Shown: piece by piece, positions 7,928-15,476 of the stretch
How the letters are laid out: each line of letters opens with the position of its first letter
Position numbering within the stretch: position 1 is the stretch's first letter
Origin: Chthoniobacterales bacterium
GTDB taxonomy: Bacteria > Verrucomicrobiota > Verrucomicrobiia > Chthoniobacterales > UBA10450
DNA length: 20,917 bases
Reading direction: 5' to 3'
NCBI GenBank assembly: GCA_025980625.1
Contig: JAICXG010000017.1
Coordinates: 1-20,917 of the forward strand
The notes under the pieces: generated by a model
Seen by the model: the letters and a program-made list of their open reading frames with translations, nothing else
The model's database searches: none
What the model was told of the DNA's origin: nothing
Position numbers and translations under genes: made by a program

Positions 7928-8827
7928 GTGGAATGGTTGAATTTTCATCATCTGCGCTACTTCTGGACCGTAGCCAGAAAAGGAGGCGTGCGAAAAGCGG
8001 CCGAAGAACTTCATGTCTCGCAGCCATCGATCAGCGCGCAACTTGGGCTCCTGGAAGAGTCACTCGGCGAAAAGCTTTTTAAACGCAGCGGTCGCAATCT
8101 CGTTCTTACCGAGATGGGCCACCTCGTGCTCACCTACGCCGACGAGATCTTTTCGGCCGGACGTGAGTTGATGAGCGCAGTGAAGCAGCGCCCGGGCGCG
8201 CGCGCTCTGCGATTGAATGTCGGAATGACCGACGCGCTCTCAAAGTTCATCGGATTTCAAATCCTGAAACCGGCGTTCTATTTTTCTCAACCGGTGCGCG
8301 TCGTGTGTCGTCAGGCGGAACTTGCACCGCTGGTCAATCAATTGCAGGCGCACCGGCTCGATCTGGTGTTGGCTGACGAACCGGCCTCAAGCAGCCTGAA
8401 GGCGAAAACCTTCAATCACCGACTCGGCCGCTCTGGCGTTACCTTTTGCGCGGTACCAGAACTTGCGAAAAGACTGCGACGCAAGTTTCCCAAGTCTCTG
8501 CATCAGGCCCCGGCGTTGTTGCCGAGTGACAACATGGGAATGCGCGAACCGCTCGAAAAGTGGTTTTATGCGGAGGGCATCCGTCCTCGGATTGTTGGCG
8601 AATTCGAGGACGCTGGACTTATGAAAGTGGCAGCTTCAGCCGGACTCGGTTTTACCATGGTGCACTCCGTGGTGGACAAGGTCGCGTTGGAGCATTTTGG
8701 ACTTAGAGCGATTGCCAAGGTGGCGGAATGTACGAGCGACTTCTACGCGATCACGATTGAGCGGCGCCTGAAGCATCCCGTTGTCGCGGCTATCACTGAG
8801 CATGCGTATTCGGAATTATTTGTCTGA
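7928..8827 (+). CDS. LysR-family transcriptional regulator, NhaR-like
   Basis: This is a 299-residue protein with the LysR layout. An N-terminal winged helix-turn-helix (about 5-62) contains NFHHLRYFWTVARKGGVRKA, LHVSQPSISAQLGLLEESLG and EKLFKRSGRNLVLTEMG. A linker helix and a periplasmic-binding-protein-like effector domain (about 93-290) follow. The first residues and the FKR-GR-L-LTE-G stretch closely resemble NhaR, the LysR activator of a sodium/proton antiporter in Escherichia coli. No nhaA-type antiporter lies in the window, so its target here is unknown. The start is a GTG; the conserved NFHHLRYFW only four residues in makes an upstream start unlikely. There is no clear ribosome binding site. 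It is divergent from the hypothetical gene at 7679 across 248 bases, where a LysR operator would be expected. The following membrane-protein gene begins 130 bases downstream on the same strand. Confidence 0.9.
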   Translation: MEWLNFHHLRYFWTVARKGGVRKAAEELHVSQPSISAQLGLLEESLGEKLFKRSGRNLVLTEMGHLVLTYADEIFSAGRELMSAVKQRPGARALRLNVGMTDALSKFIGFQILKPAFYFSQPVRVVCRQAELAPLVNQLQAHRLDLVLADEPASSSLKAKTFNHRLGRSGVTFCAVPELAKRLRRKFPKSLHQAPALLPSDNMGMREPLEKWFYAEGIRPRIVGEFEDAGLMKVAASAGLGFTMVHSVVDKVALEHFGLRAIAKVAECTSDFYAITIERRLKHPVVAAITEHAYSELFV

Positions 8828-8957
8828 TCCCACCCGACTCCTAGCTCTTCGATATGGCTGCAAAATCAACGAAGGGCAGACTTAGTGACTCGACTGACAA
8901 GGCAAAGACCGCCGACTTCGGATAGTTGATAGCAACTCCAAGCCTGCGATTACCAGT

Positions 8958-9530
8958 ATGCACTCTATTTCACCCGGCAACACGTCATTGGAACCAAAGC
9001 GTTCGTGCATCATCGAGCTTGAGCTGCGAACGATGAGTCAACTTTTCAACTCGATGGATCCGTCCCCGCTTGAGAACAAAGATCTGAATGATGATGTGGA
9101 AGAGTTTATCGTCTCTTCCTCGGAGGAGTACCGGCCTGACCAAACCTTAACCCTGCGGATTTACCTGGAAGACTGGCCTGGAGAAGATCCTGCAGATATC
9201 GTGCGAAACAGTATCCACAACTACTTTGCCTATCGCGCCAACCTCAATCATCTCGCCTTTCGGCGTCTCATGCGACGCGGCCGTAGCAGCCTGCTTATAG
9301 GACTGTTCTTCCTCGCTGCTTGTCTGGTTACAAGCAAGCTCTTGCTCGGTGATATCCGAGGGACGTGGGCCGGTATTCTGCGCGAGAGTCTGACCATCGC
9401 CGGTTGGGTCGCGATGTGGCGGCCGATGGAAATATACCTTTATGATTGGTGGCCTTTGCGCCGCAAAAGCCGCCTTTATGAGAAGCTGAGCGAGATACCC
9501 GTTCAAATCATTGCAAAAACAAAAAGGTGA
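8958..9530 (+). CDS. Conserved hypothetical two-helix membrane protein
   Basis: This is a protein of up to 190 residues. After a variable N-terminus come an acidic segment (about 43-60), a soluble part with LTLRIYLEDWPGEDPADIV (about 63-82) and IHNYFAYRA, and a basic stretch RRLMRRGRSS. Two transmembrane helices follow at about 110-130 and 137-155. A conserved-looking motif at the second helix end, AMWRPMEIYLYDWWPLRRKSR, is one I associate with a widespread family of unknown function. The true start may be the internal ATG at 9033 (MSQLFNS) because the core seems to begin near residue 44 and no start has a good ribosome binding site. It is followed closely by a small conserved protein gene, and the two probably form a unit. 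I do not assign a function. Confidence 0.75.
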   Translation: MHSISPGNTSLEPKRSCIIELELRTMSQLFNSMDPSPLENKDLNDDVEEFIVSSSEEYRPDQTLTLRIYLEDWPGEDPADIVRNSIHNYFAYRANLNHLAFRRLMRRGRSSLLIGLFFLAACLVTSKLLLGDIRGTWAGILRESLTIAGWVAMWRPMEIYLYDWWPLRRKSRLYEKLSEIPVQIIAKTKR

Positions 9531-9540
9531 GCGCCTTTCG

Positions 9541-9726
9541 ATGAAGAATATGATCAAAGACAAAGACCGGCTCGAACGCGCCGCTGGTGAAGCGAATCCA
9601 AGCGAGATAACCGAGGATGAGATTGACCGTAACTTGATGGAGAGTTTTCCCGCGAGCGATCCGCCATCGTGGACCCTTGGTGTCGAGCGTTACGAGCAAC
9701 CGGCCAGCCAAAGCCAAACAGAATAA
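9541..9726 (+). CDS. Small conserved protein with an ESFPASDPPSW motif
   Basis: This is a 61-residue, charged and probably soluble protein. Its middle reads EITEDEIDRNLMESFPASDPP, followed by SWTLG. The D/E-x(n)-ESFPASDPPSW signature is common in short uncharacterised proteins from many bacteria; no function is established to my knowledge. The ATG at 9541 is preferred, with AGGTGA about 10 bases upstream. An earlier ATG at 9511 would overlap the end of the membrane-protein gene by 20 bases and add ten residues. It begins 10 bases after that gene's stop, which suggests co-expression. Confidence 0.75.
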   Translation: MKNMIKDKDRLERAAGEANPSEITEDEIDRNLMESFPASDPPSWTLGVERYEQPASQSQTE

Positions 9727-9749
9727 GCGAGCGCAGAACAATCCCACTC

Positions 9750-9821
9750 GTGCGCTACCTCTTAGAACATCTTGGCGTCGCCATATTCGCGATCACCGGA
9801 GCGCTTACGACCGGAGGGCGA
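9750..9821 (+). pseudogene. 5' remnant of a TRIC/UPF0126 (YadS/YicG-type) membrane channel gene
   Basis: From a GTG at 9750 the frame reads LLEHLGVAIFAITGALTTGG, which matches the very characteristic first helix of the UPF0126/TRIC channel family. About 24 codons fit the family. The frame then leaves family-like sequence (after GGRSF) and runs antisense into the end of the P-type ATPase gene. The rest of the usual roughly 200-residue protein is absent. I infer that a deletion, or the arrival of the minus-strand block, removed the rest. The alternative, a chance 20-residue match, seems unlikely given the motif. Confidence 0.65.
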
Positions 9822-9835
9822 AGTTTCCCGCAGCT

Positions 9836-11788
9836 TCATAAGTGCGAGCTGACTCGCGGCGGAAATGCCGCCCGTAATGCATTCAGCACCGCCAGGACAT
9901 CGATGACCTCCTGCGCGAGCGCACCCTCGACGGGCGTGAGATAACCCGTGGCCGCGAACGCCATTCCACCGATGCTCAGGAGCATCCCGCCGACCGCGCT
10001 CTGGAGCGCGATCGAACGCATCCGGCGGCTGATGTGCATGAACTCGTCCACTTTCTTGAGCGAGTTATCCAGGACCACCACGCCGGCAGCTTCCGTGGTC
10101 ACGTCGCTGTTTTGTCCCATCGCCATCCCGACTGTCGCCGCCATCATGGCCGGGGCATCGTTGATCCCATCACCGACGTAGAGGGTTTTCGCCGCAGCGG
10201 TTTCCTGGCGGACGATGGCGAGTTTCTCTTCCGGATTTTTCTGCGCGTAAATTTCCTTGATTCCTACTTGGTCGGCCAAATAGCGAACTTCTGAATCGCG
10301 ATCTCCCGATAGAATCATCACCCGCTGAAACTGGTGCTCGGGACCCAGATGGCTGACGAAGGATCGGCTGTCGGCGCGCGGCGCATCGCGGAAGCGGAAG
10401 GTCGCCGCGTAGCGATCATCGATCGCCACCACGCATTCGAGTCCGCCAGCGGGCGGAGGAAGCTGATCAGTGCCCGCAATATTTTGCGCGAGGAGTTTTT
10501 TGCGACTGGTGATTTCCAGTTGATGACCGGAAACGGTGCCGCGCAATCCCTGCCCGGGCGGTTCAATGACTTCCGTGACCTCCAGAAGCCGAAGCGATTC
10601 CTCCTCGGCCGCGGCGAGGATCGCGCCCGAGAGCGGATGCTTCGAGTAACGCTCCAGGCTGGCGACGAACGTCAGCACTTCCTTTCGCGCGAAGCCGGGG
10701 GCGATGAGCTGTTCGGTCAACTTCGGCTCGCCGTAGGTGAGCGTTCCGGTCTTATCAAAAATCGCGGTCCGGCATTCGGCGATTTGTTCAAGCACGACGG
10801 GACTTTTGACAATGATCGCGCGCCGCGCACAAAGCGAAATCGAGCCGATAATCGCGACCGGGATCGCGATCAGCAGCGGACATGGCGTCGCGATCACGAG
10901 CACGGCGAGAAACCGAACCGCTTCCCCGCTCACCGCCCACGCGCCGATCGCGACCGCGACCGCAACCGGCGTGTAGATGGCGCCGAGCTGGTCGCCCAGT
11001 CGCCGAAGCCGCGGGCGCTTCTCCTCCGACTCGCGCATCACTTCCATGATCTTGGCGTAGCGCGAATCGCGGGCGCGTTTGGTCGCCCGGATGATCAACG
11101 CCGCTTCGCCATTGATCGCGCCGGAGATGACGGCCGAGCCGAATGTCTTGGTAATCTGAAACGGCTCGCCCGTGAGATAGGATTCATCCATCACCCCATG
11201 GCCTTCGATTACCACGCCATCGACAGGCGCGATTTCGTGCGGATAAATCACGAGCGCGTCGCCGACCTCGATTTGATCGAGCGCGACGTCCGCAATTTCG
11301 GAATCGCGTTTTCGATGAGCGACTGAAGGAATTCGTTTCGCGAGCGCGCCGAGCACCGATGAGGCGCTCTTCAGCGCGTAATTTTCCAGCGCTTCTCCTC
11401 CCGAAAGCATCAGGACAACGATCGCGCCGGCGAGGTATTCGCCGAGCAACACGGAGGTGACAATAGAAATGCCGGCGAGCAGATCGGAGCCGAACTCGCG
11501 CCGCAGAAGTTTCCTCAGCAGTTCATAAACAAGAGGAATACCTCCGAGCGCGAGAACTGCGAACAAGGGAACCTGAGCCGCGATAGTGTTCGCGCGAAAA
11601 CCGAAGCGCAGAACCAGATGCAGGACGATTCCGGCGATCGCGATAACCGCAATCAACGTGGTCCGGTAGCGCGTGATTTCAGGCGATTCCCAAAATCTGC
11701 GCCGCGGCGGCTGATGGCGCGATTTTGGTTCAGCAGGCTCGTGGTCGCGCCTGGCGCCCGTTGCTTCCATTGCAGTCACGTCCGCCAT
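9836..11788 (-). CDS. CPx-type (P1B) heavy-metal P-type ATPase without an N-terminal metal-binding domain
   Basis: This is a 650-residue cytoplasmic-membrane pump. The P-type motifs are in order: LTGEPF (206-208, actuator), TPCPLLIAIP with the transport-site Cys303-Pro304, DKTGTLT with phosphorylated Asp345, the His384-Pro385 pair of P1B ATPases in SKHPLSGAI, and VGDGINDAPA (538-547). The first 35 residues hold a few His but no CxxC, so the usual HMA domain is missing. By family knowledge it exports a transition metal; the SPC/CPC/TPC-type motif does not settle which. CPLL instead of the common CALV sets it apart from standard ZntA/CadA/CopA. It starts 12 bases after the phosphoketolase stop and is probably the last gene of the operon. 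Its end abuts the truncated UPF0126 remnant. Confidence 0.92.
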   Translation of the reverse strand: MADVTAMEATGARRDHEPAEPKSRHQPPRRRFWESPEITRYRTTLIAVIAIAGIVLHLVLRFGFRANTIAAQVPLFAVLALGGIPLVYELLRKLLRREFGSDLLAGISIVTSVLLGEYLAGAIVVLMLSGGEALENYALKSASSVLGALAKRIPSVAHRKRDSEIADVALDQIEVGDALVIYPHEIAPVDGVVIEGHGVMDESYLTGEPFQITKTFGSAVISGAINGEAALIIRATKRARDSRYAKIMEVMRESEEKRPRLRRLGDQLGAIYTPVAVAVAIGAWAVSGEAVRFLAVLVIATPCPLLIAIPVAIIGSISLCARRAIIVKSPVVLEQIAECRTAIFDKTGTLTYGEPKLTEQLIAPGFARKEVLTFVASLERYSKHPLSGAILAAAEEESLRLLEVTEVIEPPGQGLRGTVSGHQLEITSRKKLLAQNIAGTDQLPPPAGGLECVVAIDDRYAATFRFRDAPRADSRSFVSHLGPEHQFQRVMILSGDRDSEVRYLADQVGIKEIYAQKNPEEKLAIVRQETAAAKTLYVGDGINDAPAMMAATVGMAMGQNSDVTTEAAGVVVLDNSLKKVDEFMHISRRMRSIALQSAVGGMLLSIGGMAFAATGYLTPVEGALAQEVIDVLAVLNALRAAFPPRVSSHL

Positions 11789-11800
11789 GCGCAGGCGGAT

Positions 11801-14245
11801 TTACTTTTTACTGTCCGTCCAAACCCAGTCGCAAACTTCGGGCGGGTCCTCGAAATGTTCGTGCGCGTAGTCAGAGGCGGATTCGAGCGCGTCGCGGCAG
11901 CGCTGGGTCAACACGCTCGTCGCAATGTCGGGCCGGTTCGCGCGTTGCAGCGCCGCCATCACAATGTGATAACGGCTGATCTCATTCAGCACCACCATCT
12001 GAAATGGCGTCGTCGTGGTCCCCTGCTCGTTGAAGCCGCGCACGTGGAAACGGTCGGCGCGTGGGCGGCCGTGCACGATGGCGTGCAGCGCGCGCTGGTA
12101 ACCGTGGAAAGCAAAGATGATCGGCTTGTCTGCGGTGAATAGCTCGACAAATTGCGATTCGCTCATCCCGTGGGGGTGGACTTCAGGAGGGAAGAGCGTC
12201 ATCAGATCGACAACATTAACAACACGCACGCGGAGATCGGGCGTATGCTGACGTAACCACCACGCTGCGGCGACGATCTCCTGTGTGACGACATCGCCCG
12301 CGGACGCGAGCACTACATCCGGCTCGGCGTCGCCGGAGTTGCTGGCCCATGTCCATGTTGAAGCGCCGCGCGCGCAATGCTCCTTTGCCGCGTCCAGGTT
12401 CATCCACTGTAGTTGCGGCTGTTTGTCGATGACGATCAGGTTTACGTAGTTGTGGCTGCGGAGGCAGTGATCGGCAACCGACAAAAGACAGTTCGCGTCG
12501 GGCGGCAGATAGATGCGTGTAACAGTTCCGCGTTTCGACAACAGGACGTCGATAAGGCCCGGCCCTTGATGACTGAAGCCGTTGTGATCGTTGCGCCAGC
12601 AGGTCGAAGTGAGGAGCAGATTCAACGAGGCGATCGGCGCGCGCCACGGCAAACGGCGCGCTTCCTCGAGCCATTTCGTGTGCTGCACGGTCATCGAGGC
12701 CGAGACCATCGCAAAGGCTTCGTAGGTAACGTAAAGGCCGTGGCGCCCGGTGAGCAGATAACCTTCGAGCCAGCCTTCGCAGAGATGCTCGCTGAGAACT
12801 TCCATCACGCGGCCGTCGGCGGTGACGTGATCGTCGATGCTAATCGTGCGTCCGGTGAAGCAGCGATTCTCGACTGCGAAGACATCGCCAAGACGGTTGG
12901 AGTTAATTTCGTCCGGACAGGTAATGCGGAAGTTCGCTTCTGCTTTGTTCAGACTAAACACGTCGCGCAGCATCTTGCCGAATTGCCGCGTTGATTCGTG
13001 GCGTTCCGTCGCGGGCGCATCCACGGGCAACGCGTACTTCGCGTAAACAGGAAGATTGAGCGGCTTCAACAACGTTCCGCCGTTCGCGTGTGGATTTGCC
13101 CCCATCCGGCGATCCCCTTTCGGCGCGAGGCTCGCCAGTTCTTCGATGAAGCGGCCATTTTTATCGAAGAGCGCTTCCGGCTGATAGCTGCGCATCCACT
13201 GTTCAAGCAGCGCGAGATGCTCGGCATTCTCGCGTACATTCGCGAGCGGCACCTGATGCGCGCGGAATGTTCCTTCAATCGGGAAACCATCGACTTCAGC
13301 CGGACCTGTCCAGCCTTTCGGCGTGCGAAGGACGATAGCCGGCCATTGCGTATCAGGCTGAGACTCATCGCGACGCACGTCGTTCTGGATGCGGCGAATC
13401 CACGCGTAAGATTGATCGAGCGCGGCGGCGAAAGTTTGATGAACGTGCGCCGGATCGTCGCCTTCCACGAACAGCGGCTCATATCCACTCGCCTCGAGTA
13501 GTGCGCGCACATCGTCATCCGAAGAGCGACCGAGCGCAGTGGGGTTTGCAATCTTGTATCCGTTCAGATGCAAAATCGGCAGCACCGCTCCGTCTCGCGC
13601 GGCATTCAGATACTTCACGCTTTTCCACGACGCGGCGAGCGGGCCGGTTTCCGCTTCCCCATCGCCGACCACCGCCGCGACGATCAAATCGGGATTATCC
13701 CAAGCCGCACCGAAGGCGTGCGCCAGCACGTAGCCAAGCTCACCGCCTTCGTGAATCGATCCCGGCGTCGGCACGCTGACATGACTCGGAATGCCGCCGG
13801 GCGTGGAAAAGCGCCTGAACAACTGACGCATCCCGCCCGTGTCCTGACTGACGTTCGGATAGATTTCCGAGTAAGTCCCTTCGAGATAAACATTCGCGAC
13901 CAGAGCAGGTCCGCCGTGTCCCGGTCCGGCGAGATAAATGACGTTCGCGTCCTGCTCGGTGATCAGCCGATTCAAATGCACGTAGATCAAACTCAAGCCA
14001 GGCGAGGTTCCCCAATGACCGAGGAGACGCGGCTTGATGTGCTCCGGCCGCAGTGGCTCACGCAGCAATGGATTCTCCTGCAGGTAAATCTGTCCGATCG
14101 TTAGGTAATTCGCGGCCTGCCAGTACCGCTGCATCCGCTCGAGCAACTGCGGTGCGAGCGGACCACTCGCGGGCGGCAGCGCATGGGTTTGCGGCTTCTC
14201 TTGCGCTTCGACTGCGCTCGAAATCGAGGTATCAAATGTGAACAT
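11801..14245 (-). CDS. xfp: Phosphoketolase (xylulose 5-phosphate / fructose 6-phosphate)
   Basis: This is an 814-residue cytoplasmic thiamine-diphosphate enzyme of full family length. It cleaves xylulose 5-phosphate (and usually fructose 6-phosphate) with phosphate to acetyl phosphate plus glyceraldehyde 3-phosphate (or erythrose 4-phosphate). Visible family motifs are LLGHWGTSPGL (about 75-85), YLAGPGHGGPA (104-114), YPNVSQDTGGMRQLFRRFST (129-148), the ThDP-binding VVGDGEAETGP with LNGYKIANPT (192-236), and FHGYQRALHAIVHGR near the C-terminus. The start is taken as the ATG at 14245, which overlaps the ackA stop by one base (TGATG) behind AAAGGA. A GTG one codon earlier is also possible. The product feeds directly into AckA, encoded just upstream, so the pair forms an ATP-yielding acetate pathway. 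The downstream ATPase gene is 12 bases away. Confidence 0.97.
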   Translation of the reverse strand: MFTFDTSISSAVEAQEKPQTHALPPASGPLAPQLLERMQRYWQAANYLTIGQIYLQENPLLREPLRPEHIKPRLLGHWGTSPGLSLIYVHLNRLITEQDANVIYLAGPGHGGPALVANVYLEGTYSEIYPNVSQDTGGMRQLFRRFSTPGGIPSHVSVPTPGSIHEGGELGYVLAHAFGAAWDNPDLIVAAVVGDGEAETGPLAASWKSVKYLNAARDGAVLPILHLNGYKIANPTALGRSSDDDVRALLEASGYEPLFVEGDDPAHVHQTFAAALDQSYAWIRRIQNDVRRDESQPDTQWPAIVLRTPKGWTGPAEVDGFPIEGTFRAHQVPLANVRENAEHLALLEQWMRSYQPEALFDKNGRFIEELASLAPKGDRRMGANPHANGGTLLKPLNLPVYAKYALPVDAPATERHESTRQFGKMLRDVFSLNKAEANFRITCPDEINSNRLGDVFAVENRCFTGRTISIDDHVTADGRVMEVLSEHLCEGWLEGYLLTGRHGLYVTYEAFAMVSASMTVQHTKWLEEARRLPWRAPIASLNLLLTSTCWRNDHNGFSHQGPGLIDVLLSKRGTVTRIYLPPDANCLLSVADHCLRSHNYVNLIVIDKQPQLQWMNLDAAKEHCARGASTWTWASNSGDAEPDVVLASAGDVVTQEIVAAAWWLRQHTPDLRVRVVNVVDLMTLFPPEVHPHGMSESQFVELFTADKPIIFAFHGYQRALHAIVHGRPRADRFHVRGFNEQGTTTTPFQMVVLNEISRYHIVMAALQRANRPDIATSVLTQRCRDALESASDYAHEHFEDPPEVCDWVWTDSKK

Positions 14246-15402
14246 CACATATTCCTTTCTTTCAGTAACGCGACGACGTGTCTGGCAATCACCAGCTCTT
14301 CGTCGGTCGCCATTACTCGGACGACGACACGGCTGTCTCCAGCCGAGATGACGGCTTCGTGAGCGACGTTGCGTTTACCATCCAACTGTAAGCCCAGATA
14401 CTCGAGGCCGCGGCAAATCTTCTCCCGCACAAGAGCTGCATGTTCGCCAACACCCCCTGTGAACGCAATCGTCTCGACGCCACCGAGCGCAGCCGCGAGC
14501 GCGCCGAATTGTTTACGTGCGGTGTAGCAGTAAAGCTCGATTGCCTCGGATGCCTGCGAGTCTGATGCGGCGCGCTCAAGCAGGTCGCGCATATCTGCGC
14601 TGTGACCAGATACACCGAGCAACCCCGACTCTTCATTCACCAGCTTCTCAACTGCGTCGGGCGTCATTGCGCGCGTTCTGGCGAGAAACGTCACCACCGT
14701 TGGGTCGAGATCACCGCAACGAGTGCCCATCATCAGTCCTCCTGTCGGCGAGAAACCCATGCTTGTGTCCACGCTGACGCCGTCACGCACGGCGGTAACG
14801 CTGGCGCCGTTACCGAGATGCGCCACCAGCAATCGGCCACTCGCTTGTCGCGCATCGATTTGCTTCAGCTGGCTTATAATCGATTCGCACGACAATCCAT
14901 GGAACCCGTATCGCCGAACGCCCGCCTCTGTGGTCCAGCCCGGGAGTGGATAACGTTGCGCCACACAGGGCATCGAGCGGTGGAATGTCGTATCAAAACA
15001 GGCGAACTGCGGCACGTGGGGAAAACGCCGCATGAGCAAATAAATGACGGATAGGGACTGCGGCATGTGAGTTGGATCGAGACGTGCGAGTTCGCGCAGC
15101 TCATTCAATAGGCGGGACGTGATCGCTTCCGGCTCCGCATGATCAGCGCCTCCATGCACCATGCGGTGCCCAATCGCATCCAGACTCGACGCGAACAGCT
15201 CTGGCAAGTGACGGCACACCTGATCGAATGCCGAGACATGATCCTTCGCTTCAATCTTACGCTCCGCTCCGCCTAGGACGAAACGCGTTCCGTTTGAGCC
15301 GATTCGCTCCACCGAAACCGAAGCTTGTCGATTCAAGTCCTCCGTATCATACAGCGCGAGCTTCAGACTTGAGGAGCCGGCGTTGATCGTCAGAAGCGAC
15401 AT
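14245..15402 (-). CDS. ackA: Acetate kinase
   Basis: This is a 385-residue cytoplasmic enzyme that turns acetyl phosphate and ADP into acetate and ATP. The ASKHA-fold motifs are all present: INAGSSSLK (6-14, catalytic Asn7), GHRMVHGG (78-85, Arg80), CFDTTFH (135-141, Asp137), RRYGFHG (163-169, His168), HLGNGAS (195-201), MGTRCGDLDP (225-234, Arg228), FTGGVGEH, and ATDEELVIAR near the end. The length is close to the usual 390-400. The ATG at 15402 has no clear ribosome binding site. It ends in a one-base overlap with xfp, so the two are translationally coupled. The HAD-ATPase fusion gene ends 74 bases upstream on the same strand. Confidence 0.97.
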   Translation of the reverse strand: MSLLTINAGSSSLKLALYDTEDLNRQASVSVERIGSNGTRFVLGGAERKIEAKDHVSAFDQVCRHLPELFASSLDAIGHRMVHGGADHAEPEAITSRLLNELRELARLDPTHMPQSLSVIYLLMRRFPHVPQFACFDTTFHRSMPCVAQRYPLPGWTTEAGVRRYGFHGLSCESIISQLKQIDARQASGRLLVAHLGNGASVTAVRDGVSVDTSMGFSPTGGLMMGTRCGDLDPTVVTFLARTRAMTPDAVEKLVNEESGLLGVSGHSADMRDLLERAASDSQASEAIELYCYTARKQFGALAAALGGVETIAFTGGVGEHAALVREKICRGLEYLGLQLDGKRNVAHEAVISAGDSRVVVRVMATDEELVIARHVVALLKERNM

Positions 15403-15476
15403 GGCAGTCTGTCCACAAATCGTCTTTCAAAAAGCATGCGCGGGTTCGATATCATTCAGTAAGCTCCGGTGCAGGA

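Noticed and set aside
10334..11326. 330-residue plus-strand open frame
   Set aside because: It is antisense to the P-type ATPase, is extremely Arg/Asp-rich with no family features, and is explained by the codon bias of the real gene on the other strand.
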